From Streptomyces sp. NBC_01198 (GTDB taxonomy: Bacteria; Actinomycetota; Actinomycetes; Streptomycetales; Streptomycetaceae): 64,000 bases of DNA. Positions within the stretch are counted from its first letter, which is position 1; every line of letters starts with the position of its first letter. The position numbers and the translations under genes were made by a program. The notes beneath the pieces are model-generated. The model did no database searches and was not told the DNA's origin. It was given only the letters and a program-made list of their open reading frames with translations. The stretch is from contig NZ_CP108568.1 of assembly GCF_036010485.1 (NCBI RefSeq), positions 2,192,001-2,256,000 on the forward strand, given 5' to 3'. Shown piece by piece: positions 51,871 to 61,851 of this stretch.

Positions 51871-53436
51871 TCAGCCCATGAACTTCTTGAACTCGTCGGG
51901 CAGTTCGAAGTCCTTGCCGCCGCCCGGCAGGCCGAACGGGCTGCCGCCGCCCTGCTCGGCGCCCCCGTCCTGATGCTGCTCCTCGCGGCGCGCGGCGGCG
52001 GCGGCCGCGTCGGCCTTGCGCTTCATCGGGTTGCCGCTCTGCCGCTTGCCCTTGGCCTGCTTCTGCTGCTTCTTCTGCCGCCCCGGACCACCGCCCATGC
52101 CGGGCATCCCCGGCATCCCGGGCATGCCGCCGCCCTGGGCCATCCGGGACATCATCTTGCGCGCCTCGAAGAACCGCTCCACCAGGCTCTTGACCGCGCT
52201 GACCTCGACACCCGAGCCCTTGGCGATACGCGCCCTGCGGGAGCCGTTGATCAGGTGCGGGTCGGCACGCTCGCCCGGGGTCATCGACTTGATGATCGCC
52301 GCGGTGCGGTCGACGTCCCGCTCGTCCAGGTTGTTGATCTGGTCCTTGATCTGGCCCATGCCCGGCAGCATCCCGAGCAGCTTGGAGATCGAGCCCATCT
52401 TGCGGACCTGCTCCATCTGCGCCAGGAAGTCGTCCAGCGTGAATTCCTTGGGGCCCTTCGCCAGCTTGGCCGCCATCTTCTCGGCCTCGGCCTGGCTGAA
52501 GGTCTGCTCGGCCTTCTCGATCAGCGACAGCATGTCGCCCATGCCCAGGATGCGCGACGCCATCCGGTCCGGGTGGAACGCGTCGAAGTCGTCCAGCTTC
52601 TCACCGTTCGAGGCGAACATGATCTGCTTGCCGGTGACGTGCGCGATCGACAGGGCCGCACCGCCACGGGCGTCGCCGTCGAGCTTGGAGAGCACCACGC
52701 CGTCGAAGCCGACGCCGTCGCGGAAGGCCTCCGCGGTGTTGACCGCGTCCTGGCCGATCATCGCGTCGACGACGAAGAGGATCTCGTCGGGGTGGGTGGC
52801 GTCGCGGATGTCCGCGGCCTGCCGCATCAGTTCCTGGTCGACACCGAGGCGGCCCGCGGTGTCGACGATCACGATGTCGTACTGCCGCGAGGTGGCGAAC
52901 TCGATCGAGTCCCTGGCGACCTTGACCGGGTCGCCGACGCCGTTGCCGGGCTCGGGCGCGTAGACCGCGACGCCGGCGCGCTCGGCGACCACGCTGAGCT
53001 GGTTGACGGCGTTCGGCCGCTGGAGGTCGCAGGCGACCAGCAGCGGGGTGTGGCCCTGGCCCTGCAGCCACTTGCCGAGCTTGCCGGCCAGCGTGGTCTT
53101 TCCCGCGCCCTGGAGGCCGGCCAGCATGATCACGGTGGGCGGCTGCTTGGCGAAGCGCAGCCGCCGGGTCTCGCCGCCCAGGATGGTGATCAGCTCGTCG
53201 TTGACGATCTTGATGACCTGCTGGGCGGGGTTCAGCGCCTGCGAGACCTCGGCCCCGGAGGCGCGTTCCTTGACGTTGGCGATGAAGGCGCGCACGGCGG
53301 GCAGCGCCACGTCCGCCTCGAGAAGCGCGATCCGGATCTCGCGCGCGGTGGCGTCGATGTCCGCCTCGGACAGACGGCCGCGCCCCCGGAGGGTCTTGAA
53401 GGTATTCGCGAGGCGATCAGACAGAGTGTCGAACAC
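51871..53436 (-). CDS. ffh: Signal recognition particle protein Ffh
   Basis: 521 residues. N domain, then the SRP GTPase G domain (GLQGAGKTT, DTAGRLGVDQELM, SKLDGDARGGAALS) and the M domain that binds SRP RNA and signal peptides (FLAQMEQVRKMGSISKLLGMLPGM, SRRARIAKGSG). The M domain is followed by a Met/Gly/Pro repeat (MPG units at about 440-455) and a basic, then Gly-rich tail of ~60 residues. It works with FtsY, encoded 8 kb away. GTG 53436 is in frame with the conserved FDTLSDRLANTF; SD weak. Confidence 0.97.
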   Translation of the reverse strand: MFDTLSDRLANTFKTLRGRGRLSEADIDATAREIRIALLEADVALPAVRAFIANVKERASGAEVSQALNPAQQVIKIVNDELITILGGETRRLRFAKQPPTVIMLAGLQGAGKTTLAGKLGKWLQGQGHTPLLVACDLQRPNAVNQLSVVAERAGVAVYAPEPGNGVGDPVKVARDSIEFATSRQYDIVIVDTAGRLGVDQELMRQAADIRDATHPDEILFVVDAMIGQDAVNTAEAFRDGVGFDGVVLSKLDGDARGGAALSIAHVTGKQIMFASNGEKLDDFDAFHPDRMASRILGMGDMLSLIEKAEQTFSQAEAEKMAAKLAKGPKEFTLDDFLAQMEQVRKMGSISKLLGMLPGMGQIKDQINNLDERDVDRTAAIIKSMTPGERADPHLINGSRRARIAKGSGVEVSAVKSLVERFFEARKMMSRMAQGGGMPGMPGMPGMGGGPGRQKKQQKQAKGKRQSGNPMKRKADAAAAAARREEQHQDGGAEQGGGSPFGLPGGGKDFELPDEFKKFMG

Positions 53437-53510
53437 GGTGGTCGCAGATCCTCGGGGTCGGGGGCGGAGACGATCGCCTTCCAGGGTATCCGGCCCGGGG
53501 ACCGAGCCGG

Positions 53511-53542
53511 TCCTGCCCGGCGCAAGCAGCCGCCGGGTAGGA
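53511..53542 (-). terminator. 12-bp hairpin between glnD and ffh
   Basis: TCCTGCCCGGCG pairs with CGCCGGGTAGGA (one G-T) around 8 nt, 13 nt after the glnD stop. Likely end of the amtB-glnK-glnD transcript. Confidence 0.6.
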
Positions 53543-53555
53543 CTCTCGGCCGGGC

Positions 53556-55985
53556 TCAGCGCAGCGCCGCCTCCACCTGGCGGGCCACGTCCGCCGCCCG
53601 TGGCGGGGACAGCGGGCTGCCGTCCTTGCCGACGACGTAGAAGGCGTCGACCGCGTTGGCCCCCAGCGTGGAGATACGCGCCGAGCGGACGGTGACCCCG
53701 GTCGCGGTCAGCGCCAGGCCGATGCGGTGCAGCAGGCCGGGGGCGTCGTGGGCGCGCACCTCGATCACCGTGGCGGTCTGCGAGGTGTGGCCGGGCGCGA
53801 CGCTGACCCGGGGTGGCGGCGGGGTGATGCCGCGCCGCCGGGGGTAGGCAGCCTCCCGCTCGGCGAGCCTGGCCTCGATGTCCAGGGTGCCTTCGAAGGC
53901 GCGCGCCAGGTCGGCCCGCAGCCTGGCGGTCTCCGGCAGGGCGCCGTATTCGGCCGAGACCCGCCAGCTGAGCAGCGCGACCTGGCCCTCCCCCACCGGG
54001 TCGACCGCCCGCAGGTCGGCGGCCCTGACGCCGAGCCGGTGCAGCGCCAGGACGCCGGCGGCCTGGGCGAGCAGCCCGGGCCGGTCGGGGGCGGCGAGCA
54101 GCAGCTCCACGCCCAGCCCCTCGTCCAGGGCCTCGCCCTCGCCGTCGGGCTCGGCGTGGGCGTGCAGGGCGAGCACCGGGCCGCCGGTGCGGGCGGCCTC
54201 GATGGCGAGGCGTTCCTCCTCCGCGGTGGAGTCGCGGTCCGCGGCCTCCGGCACGTCGCCGGTGTCCAGCGCCGCCGCGACCCGCTCCACCAGCTCGGCC
54301 AGCAGCGAGGCCCGCCAGGTGCTCCAGGCGGCGGGACCGGTGGCCAGCGCGTCGGCCTCGGTGAGCGCGGCCAGCAGCTCCAGCGTGGAGGTGTCCCGTA
54401 CGGTGCCGGCGACCGCGCGAACGGTCTCCGGGTCGTCCAGGTCGCGCCGGGTCGCGGTGTCGATCAGCAGCAGGTGGTGGCGTACGAGCAGCGCCAGGGT
54501 GTCGGCGTCGGCGGTACCGAAGCCGATCCTGGTCGCGACGTCGCGGGCGATGACCTCGCCGGCCTCGCTGTGGTCGCCGGGCCAGCCCTTGCCGATGTCG
54601 TGCAGCAGGGCCGCGGTCAGCAGCAGGTCGGGGCGGCCGACCCGGCGGGTCAGGCCGGCGGCCTGCACGGCGGTCTCGACCAGGTGCCGGTCGACGGTGA
54701 AGCGGTGCACCGCGTTGCGCTGCGGGCGGCAGCGGACCCGCTCCCAGTCCGGCAGCAGCCGGGTGATCAGGCCCTCGGCCTCCAGCGCCTCCCACACCTG
54801 CACGGTGGACTCGCCCGCGCCGAGCAGCGTCAGCAGCTGCTCGCGGGCCTCCGCCGGCCACGGCACGGGCAGCGGCCGGGCCGCCGCGGCCAGCCGCCGC
54901 ACCGCGTGCAGCGACAGCGGCAGGCCGGCCTGGGCGGCGGCAGCGGCGGCGCGCAGCGGCAGGACGGGGTCGCGGTCGGGCTTCGCGGCGAGCGCGAGCA
55001 CCGCCTCGCCCTCCTGCTCCACGACTCCTTCGGCCAGCGGTACGCGCTCGGGTGCGTTGCCCGCAGGGACGCTCCTGCTGCGGCCGAGCAGCCGGCGGCG
55101 GGGCCGGGCGTCGCGGGCCCGCAGCACCCGGCCGACCTCCCGCCAGGTGACGTCGGAGGCGTAGGCGATCCGCCGGGCGGCCTCGTAGACCTCGCGCAGC
55201 AGGGTGTCGGCGTCGAGCAGGCCGAGCGCGGCGGCGACCTGGTCCTGCTCCTGGAGGGCGAGCCGGTCGGTGGCCCGCCCGGTGACCAGGTGCAGGGCGT
55301 CGCGGGCGTCCAGCAGCCGGGTACGGGCCTCCTCCAGGCCCTCGCGCGGCGCGTCAGCCAGCCAGGAGGCGGCGACGGCCCGCAGCGCGGTGGCGTCGCG
55401 CAGGCCGCCGCGGGCCTCCTTGAGGTCGGGTTCGAGCAGGTAGGACAGCTCGCCCTGGCGTTCCGCCCGCTCCTGGCACAGCTCGAGCAGCGCGGGCAGC
55501 CGCTTGGGCGCCTGGTTGCGCCAGTCGGCGAGCACCGAGGTGCGCAGGGCGGAGCTGAGCGCGGTGTCGCCGGCGAGGTGGCGGGCGTCGAGCAGGCCGA
55601 GCTGGACCTTGAGGTCGTCGGCCGCGGCCTTGCGGGCCTCGTCGGGGGTGCGCACCGAGTGGTCGAGGGCCAGGCCCAGGTCCCACACCGGATACCAGAG
55701 CCGGTCGGCGAGGGCGCCGACGGATTTCTCCGAGTCGTGCAGCAGCACCAGGTCCAGGTCGCTGCGCGGCGACAGCTCGCCGCGGCCGTAGCCGCCGACG
55801 GCGAGCAGGGCCCAGCCGCCGGTGCCGGTGGCCGCGGCGGCGTCGGTCGCGAGTCCGCCGAGCCAGCGGTCGGTGAGTGCGGCCAGGGCCGCGCGGCGCG
55901 GCGGCCCGGACCGCGCCTCCTCGGTGAGGAGGCGCAGCCGGGCCGCCGCGTAACTGTCGTCCTGCGCTTCGACGCTGTCGGTCAC
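53556..55985 (-). CDS. glnD: PII uridylyl/adenylyltransferase
   Basis: 809 residues. N-terminal nucleotidyltransferase domain with GGYGRGEL at 64-71 and metal Asp76 and Asp78 in SDLDLV; a long linker; an HD phosphohydrolase domain (LLHDIGKGWPGDHSEAG); and two C-terminal ACT domains that sense glutamine. It modifies GlnK; in Streptomyces the modification reported is adenylylation at Tyr51 rather than uridylylation. GTG 55985 has GGAG 5 nt upstream, beating the longer frame to 56078. 26 bp after glnK, last gene of amtB-glnK-glnD. Confidence 0.95.
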   Translation of the reverse strand: MTDSVEAQDDSYAAARLRLLTEEARSGPPRRAALAALTDRWLGGLATDAAAATGTGGWALLAVGGYGRGELSPRSDLDLVLLHDSEKSVGALADRLWYPVWDLGLALDHSVRTPDEARKAAADDLKVQLGLLDARHLAGDTALSSALRTSVLADWRNQAPKRLPALLELCQERAERQGELSYLLEPDLKEARGGLRDATALRAVAASWLADAPREGLEEARTRLLDARDALHLVTGRATDRLALQEQDQVAAALGLLDADTLLREVYEAARRIAYASDVTWREVGRVLRARDARPRRRLLGRSRSVPAGNAPERVPLAEGVVEQEGEAVLALAAKPDRDPVLPLRAAAAAAQAGLPLSLHAVRRLAAAARPLPVPWPAEAREQLLTLLGAGESTVQVWEALEAEGLITRLLPDWERVRCRPQRNAVHRFTVDRHLVETAVQAAGLTRRVGRPDLLLTAALLHDIGKGWPGDHSEAGEVIARDVATRIGFGTADADTLALLVRHHLLLIDTATRRDLDDPETVRAVAGTVRDTSTLELLAALTEADALATGPAAWSTWRASLLAELVERVAAALDTGDVPEAADRDSTAEEERLAIEAARTGGPVLALHAHAEPDGEGEALDEGLGVELLLAAPDRPGLLAQAAGVLALHRLGVRAADLRAVDPVGEGQVALLSWRVSAEYGALPETARLRADLARAFEGTLDIEARLAEREAAYPRRRGITPPPPRVSVAPGHTSQTATVIEVRAHDAPGLLHRIGLALTATGVTVRSARISTLGANAVDAFYVVGKDGSPLSPPRAADVARQVEAALR

Positions 55986-56011
55986 TCGTTCTCCACGCTG
56001 GGTTCGGGGGA

Positions 56012-57678
<1,667 letters not shown>

Positions 57679-57781
57679 CGGCGTCTCCTCGTCATCCGAA
57701 CGGCCCGAGCGGGCGGTGCAGTGGTGGGCCGGTTTTCGCCTTGAGATTGGCTGAGCCGGGTTTCCGCCGATGCCGCAAGGT

Positions 57782-57817
57782 GTTTCACCGTCGTGACGAA
57801 GAAGTCGCGTGTGTTAC
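57782..57817 (-). promoter_or_regulatory. Candidate GlnR binding site
   Basis: Minus strand: GTAAC-n6-GACTT, 4 nt, GTCAC-n6-GAAAC. The second pair matches the actinobacterial GlnR box (GTnAC-n6-GAAAC) exactly; the first is a half match. Placed ~104-139 bp before amtB, as expected for nitrogen control. Confidence 0.5.
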
Positions 57818-57914
57818 GTGGAGATGAACCGTCCCCCGGTTCGGTGAAAGATGTATACGGGTGGGGACAGAGATCGCCGGGTGGCCTGGGGCCGCGGTGC
57901 CCGGCGGCCGTGCG

Positions 57915-59369
57915 CTAGGCGGTCTCCGCCACCTCGGGCAGTTCGACCGCGAGCCGGTCGGACAGCTGTACGACCGCGGGGACGTCGCCGAAGTGCCGGA
58001 CGGCGGTGTCGGTGGTTTTGCGGATTCGGGTGTTGACCCGTTCCGACCTGACCCTTTTGGCGACTGTCATGGCCTGCTCGGTGAAATGCGCGGCCTGCTC
58101 GGGTTCCTGTTGCAGCAGGTGGACGCTGGCCAGCCCGATCAGGTTGAGGGCATAGGCCCGCTGGTGGATGGTGTCGTTGCTGAAGCCCTCGACGGCCTTC
58201 TCCATCACCGGGTGGGCGAGCGAGGCGTAAGCGGGGCTGCGGCCCGCGACATAGGCCAGGTCGCGGTAGGAGTGCGCGTTCTCCGCGTGCAGCTCTGACT
58301 CGTTGAAGAAGCTGATCCAGCTCGGGTCCTCGGTCGGGCGGGACTCGGTGAAGGTGTCCTCGGCGGCGCGGACCGCGCGGTGGCACTTGTTGACCTGGCC
58401 CATGTTGGCGTACGCCCGGGCTTCGAGGGCGTGCAGCATGGCCTGGGTGGTGGCGCTCGCGGAGTCGCGGCTGCCGTACTGCGCGAGGTGGATGAGCTCC
58501 AGGGCGTCGTCGGGGCGGTCCAGGTGGATCATCTGGCGGCTCATCGAGGACAGCACGAAGGCGCCGAGCGGGCGGTCGCCCGCCTCCTTGGCCGCGTGCA
58601 GCGCGAGCACCAGATACTTCTGGGCGGTGGGCTGCAGCCCCACGTCGTAGCTCATCCAGCCGGCCAGCGCGGCGAGGTCGGCGGTGACGCGGTAGAGGCG
58701 GCGGCCGACGGCCTCGGTGTGCGACTCCTGGAGCAGGTCGGTGACCTCGTGCAGCTGGCCGACCACGGCCTTGCGGCGCAGGCCGCCGCCGCACTGGTTG
58801 TCCCAGACGCGGAACATCTCGGCGGTGGACTCCAGCAGCTGCAGCTCCTGCTCGGACAGCCGGGACGGCCGGCCGCCGTCGCGCAGGGCGGCCGGCGGTG
58901 CCGCGGGGCCGGTCTGGGAGGCCGGCGCCAGCCAGCGCTGCATGGGCTCGACGAGCGCGGGTCCGGCGGAGAGCGCCAGCGAGGCGCCGAGGAAGCCGCG
59001 GCGGCCGAGCATCAGGTCGCTGCGGGAGAACTCGCTGATCAGCTCGACGGTCTGCGGGCCGGTCCAGGGCAGGTCCACGTCCCCGCCGGCCTGCGGCTGG
59101 TGGGCCGAGCGCAGGCCCAGGTCCTCGACGGGGACGACGCTGCCGAACCGCTCGGAGAACAGCTCGGACAGGATGCGCGGTATCGGCTCGCGCGGCTGCT
59201 CGCCGTCCAGCCAGCGGCGCACCCGGGAGGTGTCGGTGCTGACGTGGTGGGCGCCCAGCTGGCGCGCCCTGCGGTTGACCTGGCGAGCCAGCTCCCCCTT
59301 GGACCAGCCGCTGCGCACGAACCACGAACTCAGCTGCGCATTGGGCTGCTTGTCTGCTGTGCCGCCCAC
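57915..59369 (-). CDS. nsdA: NsdA, negative regulator of development/antibiotics
   Basis: 484 residues. NsdA homologues (conserved between ftsY and amtB in Streptomyces, from memory) repress sporulation and antibiotic production. The N-terminus (~20-75, SGWSKGELARQVNRRARQ, RVRRWLDGEQPRE) resembles an HTH. A hydrophobic stretch with a twin-Arg look (LGRRGFLGASLALSAGPAL, 121-139) is next, then a long helical TPR-like region (~200-450). It may scaffold regulators at the membrane. GTG 59369 is chosen (GGGGG 7 nt upstream) over TTG 59375. Confidence 0.88.
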   Translation of the reverse strand: MGGTADKQPNAQLSSWFVRSGWSKGELARQVNRRARQLGAHHVSTDTSRVRRWLDGEQPREPIPRILSELFSERFGSVVPVEDLGLRSAHQPQAGGDVDLPWTGPQTVELISEFSRSDLMLGRRGFLGASLALSAGPALVEPMQRWLAPASQTGPAAPPAALRDGGRPSRLSEQELQLLESTAEMFRVWDNQCGGGLRRKAVVGQLHEVTDLLQESHTEAVGRRLYRVTADLAALAGWMSYDVGLQPTAQKYLVLALHAAKEAGDRPLGAFVLSSMSRQMIHLDRPDDALELIHLAQYGSRDSASATTQAMLHALEARAYANMGQVNKCHRAVRAAEDTFTESRPTEDPSWISFFNESELHAENAHSYRDLAYVAGRSPAYASLAHPVMEKAVEGFSNDTIHQRAYALNLIGLASVHLLQQEPEQAAHFTEQAMTVAKRVRSERVNTRIRKTTDTAVRHFGDVPAVVQLSDRLAVELPEVAETA

Positions 59370-59720
59370 GGTCAAGCCCCCATCCCGGTCTCGCTCGACC
59401 CGTCGACCCAGTGATTACCAGGGTCCGCCGGGTCCTGTCCGCCGGTTGCCGAAAGTGTCGGCGGCCGGGCCGGTGGCCATGGACCGCATGGACGTGCCTG
59501 TGGCACATGCACAGGCCGCGAGCGGTTCACTGCCATGACCTCACGAACTGAAAGTAGTCCCACCCTCACTCGTCCGGCGACCAGGTGTGGGGAAACGCCA
59601 CCATTCGCCACCCCTTCGAATGAACTCGGTTGCGACTCCGCACGATTCACTTGACACATGCCGGTCGCACGCGGTCGGGCGGGTGCGTAACCATCGCGGC
59701 GGCGATCCGTTGGAGGTGTC
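59370..59720. other. Divergent intergenic region, nsdA / PrimPol
   Basis: 351 bp without a gene. It contains GCCTGTG-N7-CACAGGC (59496-59516), a possible operator, a TTGACA hexamer (59651-59656) without a well-spaced -10, and a lower-GC block at about 59590-59660. Nothing coding is supported. Confidence 0.5.
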
Positions 59721-60443
59721 ATGGTGTTCACGATCGGCAGCATGCGGGAGTCGCGGCAGCAGCGGAACGGCGTACGGGAGGTCCCCGGTGCAGGGGCACG
59801 ACCCGCGGTGCGTACCGGAGTGCGCCGGCGGACGCACGCGGGGGTGTGCACCACGGTCGGCGAGTACGCCGGGCGCTGCGGCTGGGCGGTGGTGCCGGGG
59901 GCGCGGGTCGCCCGCGGCGGCGGGCCCTGCTCGTGCGGGGACGCCGGGTGCGGGCTGCCCGGCGCGCATCCGCTGCCCTTCGCCGACGAGATCCCGGCCG
60001 GCGCGGCGCCGGCCGGCGCCGCGGAGGCGTGGGCGCGGGTGCCGGGCGCGGCGGTGCTGCTGCCGACCGGGCGGTCCTTCGACGTGATCGAGGTGGCCGA
60101 GGCGCCGGGCCGGCGGGCACTGGTGCGGCTGGAGCGGATGGGGCTGCGGCTCGGGCCCGTCCTGCTGACTCCCGCGGGGCGTGCGCAGTTCTTCGTCGCG
60201 CCGGGCGCCGCCGCGGAACTGCCGCATCTGCTGTACCGGATGGGCTGGGACGACGCGGAGCTGGACCTGCGCTGCCTGGGCCCCGGCGGCCATGTCACCG
60301 CTCCCCCGTCGGACCTCGGCGGCCTCGGCCCGGTCCGCTGGCTGCGCGAGCCGCTGCCGGAGGCCGCCGCGCAGCCCCCCGAGGCCAGGCTGCTGCTCGG
60401 CACGCTCGCCTTCGTCTGCCACCGGGACCGGGCCTGCGCCTGA
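59721..60443 (+). CDS. Bifunctional primase/polymerase-like protein
   Basis: 240 residues. An N-terminal PrimPol-type segment with GWAVVPGARV and the Cys-rich element CSCGDAGCGLPGAHP (the gC...HP signature of the family), then the core LLPTGRSFDVIEVAE with acidic residues and FFVAPGAA. No helicase or AAA partner is attached, so it is a stand-alone single domain. Highly conserved position next to nsdA in Streptomyces; role unproven. ATG 59721 has GGAGG 4 nt upstream. Confidence 0.85.
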   Translation: MVFTIGSMRESRQQRNGVREVPGAGARPAVRTGVRRRTHAGVCTTVGEYAGRCGWAVVPGARVARGGGPCSCGDAGCGLPGAHPLPFADEIPAGAAPAGAAEAWARVPGAAVLLPTGRSFDVIEVAEAPGRRALVRLERMGLRLGPVLLTPAGRAQFFVAPGAAAELPHLLYRMGWDDAELDLRCLGPGGHVTAPPSDLGGLGPVRWLREPLPEAAAQPPEARLLLGTLAFVCHRDRACA

Positions 60444-60483
60444 CCGGCGCGCCCCGTGGCTCGCGCCCTGGCGGCCGTTCGAC

Positions 60484-60527
60484 CATGCGTAAGGGGCACC
60501 CGCCCTGGTGGGTGCCCCTTACGCATG
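60484..60527. terminator. 18-bp bidirectional terminator
   Basis: CATGCGTAAGGGGCACCC pairs perfectly with 60510-60527 around 8 nt, between the convergent PrimPol and ftsY genes. It can end both transcripts. Confidence 0.85.
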
Positions 60528-60570
60528 TCCGGCTCACGGCTGTCCGGCTCGCCGGCCAGCCGGCGGCGGC

Positions 60571-61782
60571 CTAGTCGCCGATCAGCGCGTCCACGAAGGC
60601 CTCGGGCTCGAAGGGGGCCAGGTCGTCGGCGCCCTCGCCCAGGCCGACCAGCTTGACCGGGACGCCCAGCTCGCGCTGGACGGCGATCACGATGCCGCCC
60701 TTGGCGGTGCCGTCGAGCTTGGTCAGCACGATGCCGGTGATGTCCACCACCTCGGCGAAGACCCGCGCCTGCACCAGGCCGTTCTGACCGGTGGTGGCGT
60801 CCAGCACGAGCAGCACCTCGTCGACCGGGCCGTGCTTCTCGACCACCCGCTTGACCTTGCCGAGCTCGTCCATCAGGCCGGTCTTGGTGTGCAGCCGGCC
60901 CGCGGTGTCGATCAGGACGGTGTCGGCGCCCTCGGCGATGCCCTCCTTGACGGCGTCGAAGGCGATCGAGGCCGGGTCGCCGCCCTCGGGACCGCGTACC
61001 GTCCGCGCGCCGACCCGCTCGCCCCAGGTCTGCAGCTGGTCGGCGGCGGCGGCACGGAAGGTGTCCGCGGCGCCGAGCACGACGCTGCGGCCGTCGGCGA
61101 CCAGCACCCGGGCGAGCTTGCCCGTGGTGGTGGTCTTGCCGGTGCCGTTGACCCCGACGACCAGCACGACCGCCGGGGACTCCTCGTGGCTCTCGGTGTG
61201 CAGGACACGGTCGAGGGCCGGGTCGACCAGCGTGAGCAGTTCCTCCCGCAGCAGGGCGCGCAGCTCGGCGGGGGTCCTGGTGCCGTGCACCCGCACCCGG
61301 GTGCGCAGCCGCTCGACGAGTTCCTGGGTCGGGGCGACGCCGACGTCGGCGGTGATGAGGGTGTCCTCGACCTCCTCCCAGGTCTCGTCGTCCAGGCGCT
61401 CCCTGGACAGCAGCGTCAGCAGGCCCTTGCCCAGGGTGTTCTGGGAGCGGGACAGCCGGGAGCGCAGCCGGACCAGCCGGCCGGCGGTGGGATCCGGCTG
61501 CTCGATGACCGGCGCCGGCGGGACCTGCACCTCCTCCAGGGCCTCGGGCGCGGCGGTCGCCCCGGGCAGGGGGACCTCTTCGACGGTCCTGCGGGATTCC
61601 TCCTGCGGGGCCTCGGCCTCCTCCCCGACATGCGGTTCCGCGGGGGGCGTGGTGATCTTCGGGGGGCTCGGCGGCGCGGCCGGCGGCAGCTGCTTGTTCT
61701 TGCGGCGGCTGCCCACCACCAGGCCGCCGGCCGCCAGGATCACGACCAGGGCGATGACTACGACAAGGATGACGGTTTCCAT
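60571..61782 (-). CDS. ftsY: SRP receptor FtsY
   Basis: 403 residues. A single N-terminal membrane helix (3-23) replaces the long acidic A domain of E. coli; then a Pro/Glu-rich linker (~30-100), the N domain, and the G domain (GVNGTGKTT, DTAGRLHTKTGLMDELGK, TKLDGTAKGG, GLGEGADDLAPFE). It receives SRP-ribosome complexes for Sec delivery. ATG 61782 lies 2 nt after GGGGAGG. A strong hairpin sits just upstream of that SD. Confidence 0.97.
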   Translation of the reverse strand: METVILVVVIALVVILAAGGLVVGSRRKNKQLPPAAPPSPPKITTPPAEPHVGEEAEAPQEESRRTVEEVPLPGATAAPEALEEVQVPPAPVIEQPDPTAGRLVRLRSRLSRSQNTLGKGLLTLLSRERLDDETWEEVEDTLITADVGVAPTQELVERLRTRVRVHGTRTPAELRALLREELLTLVDPALDRVLHTESHEESPAVVLVVGVNGTGKTTTTGKLARVLVADGRSVVLGAADTFRAAAADQLQTWGERVGARTVRGPEGGDPASIAFDAVKEGIAEGADTVLIDTAGRLHTKTGLMDELGKVKRVVEKHGPVDEVLLVLDATTGQNGLVQARVFAEVVDITGIVLTKLDGTAKGGIVIAVQRELGVPVKLVGLGEGADDLAPFEPEAFVDALIGD

Positions 61783-61792
61783 AACCTCCCCA

Positions 61793-61828
61793 GTATCGGG
61801 TACGCGGGCCGCCGGGCCCGCCCGATAC
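61793..61828 (-). terminator. Two-step hairpin abutting the ftsY SD
   Basis: Outer stem GTATCGG/CCGATAC (7 bp), a 4-nt bulge, and inner stem GCGGGCC/GGCCCGC around 4 nt. Ends 2 nt from the ftsY SD and 23 nt after the transporter stop. Terminator of the transporter transcript or an ftsY leader element. Confidence 0.65.
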
Positions 61829-61851
61829 CCGGGCGGGCCCGTGCCCTGTCC

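Noticed and set aside
59651-59656. TTGACA as -35 of the PrimPol gene
   Set aside because: No -10-like hexamer at 16-19 nt; the next TA-rich hexamer is ~30 nt away.
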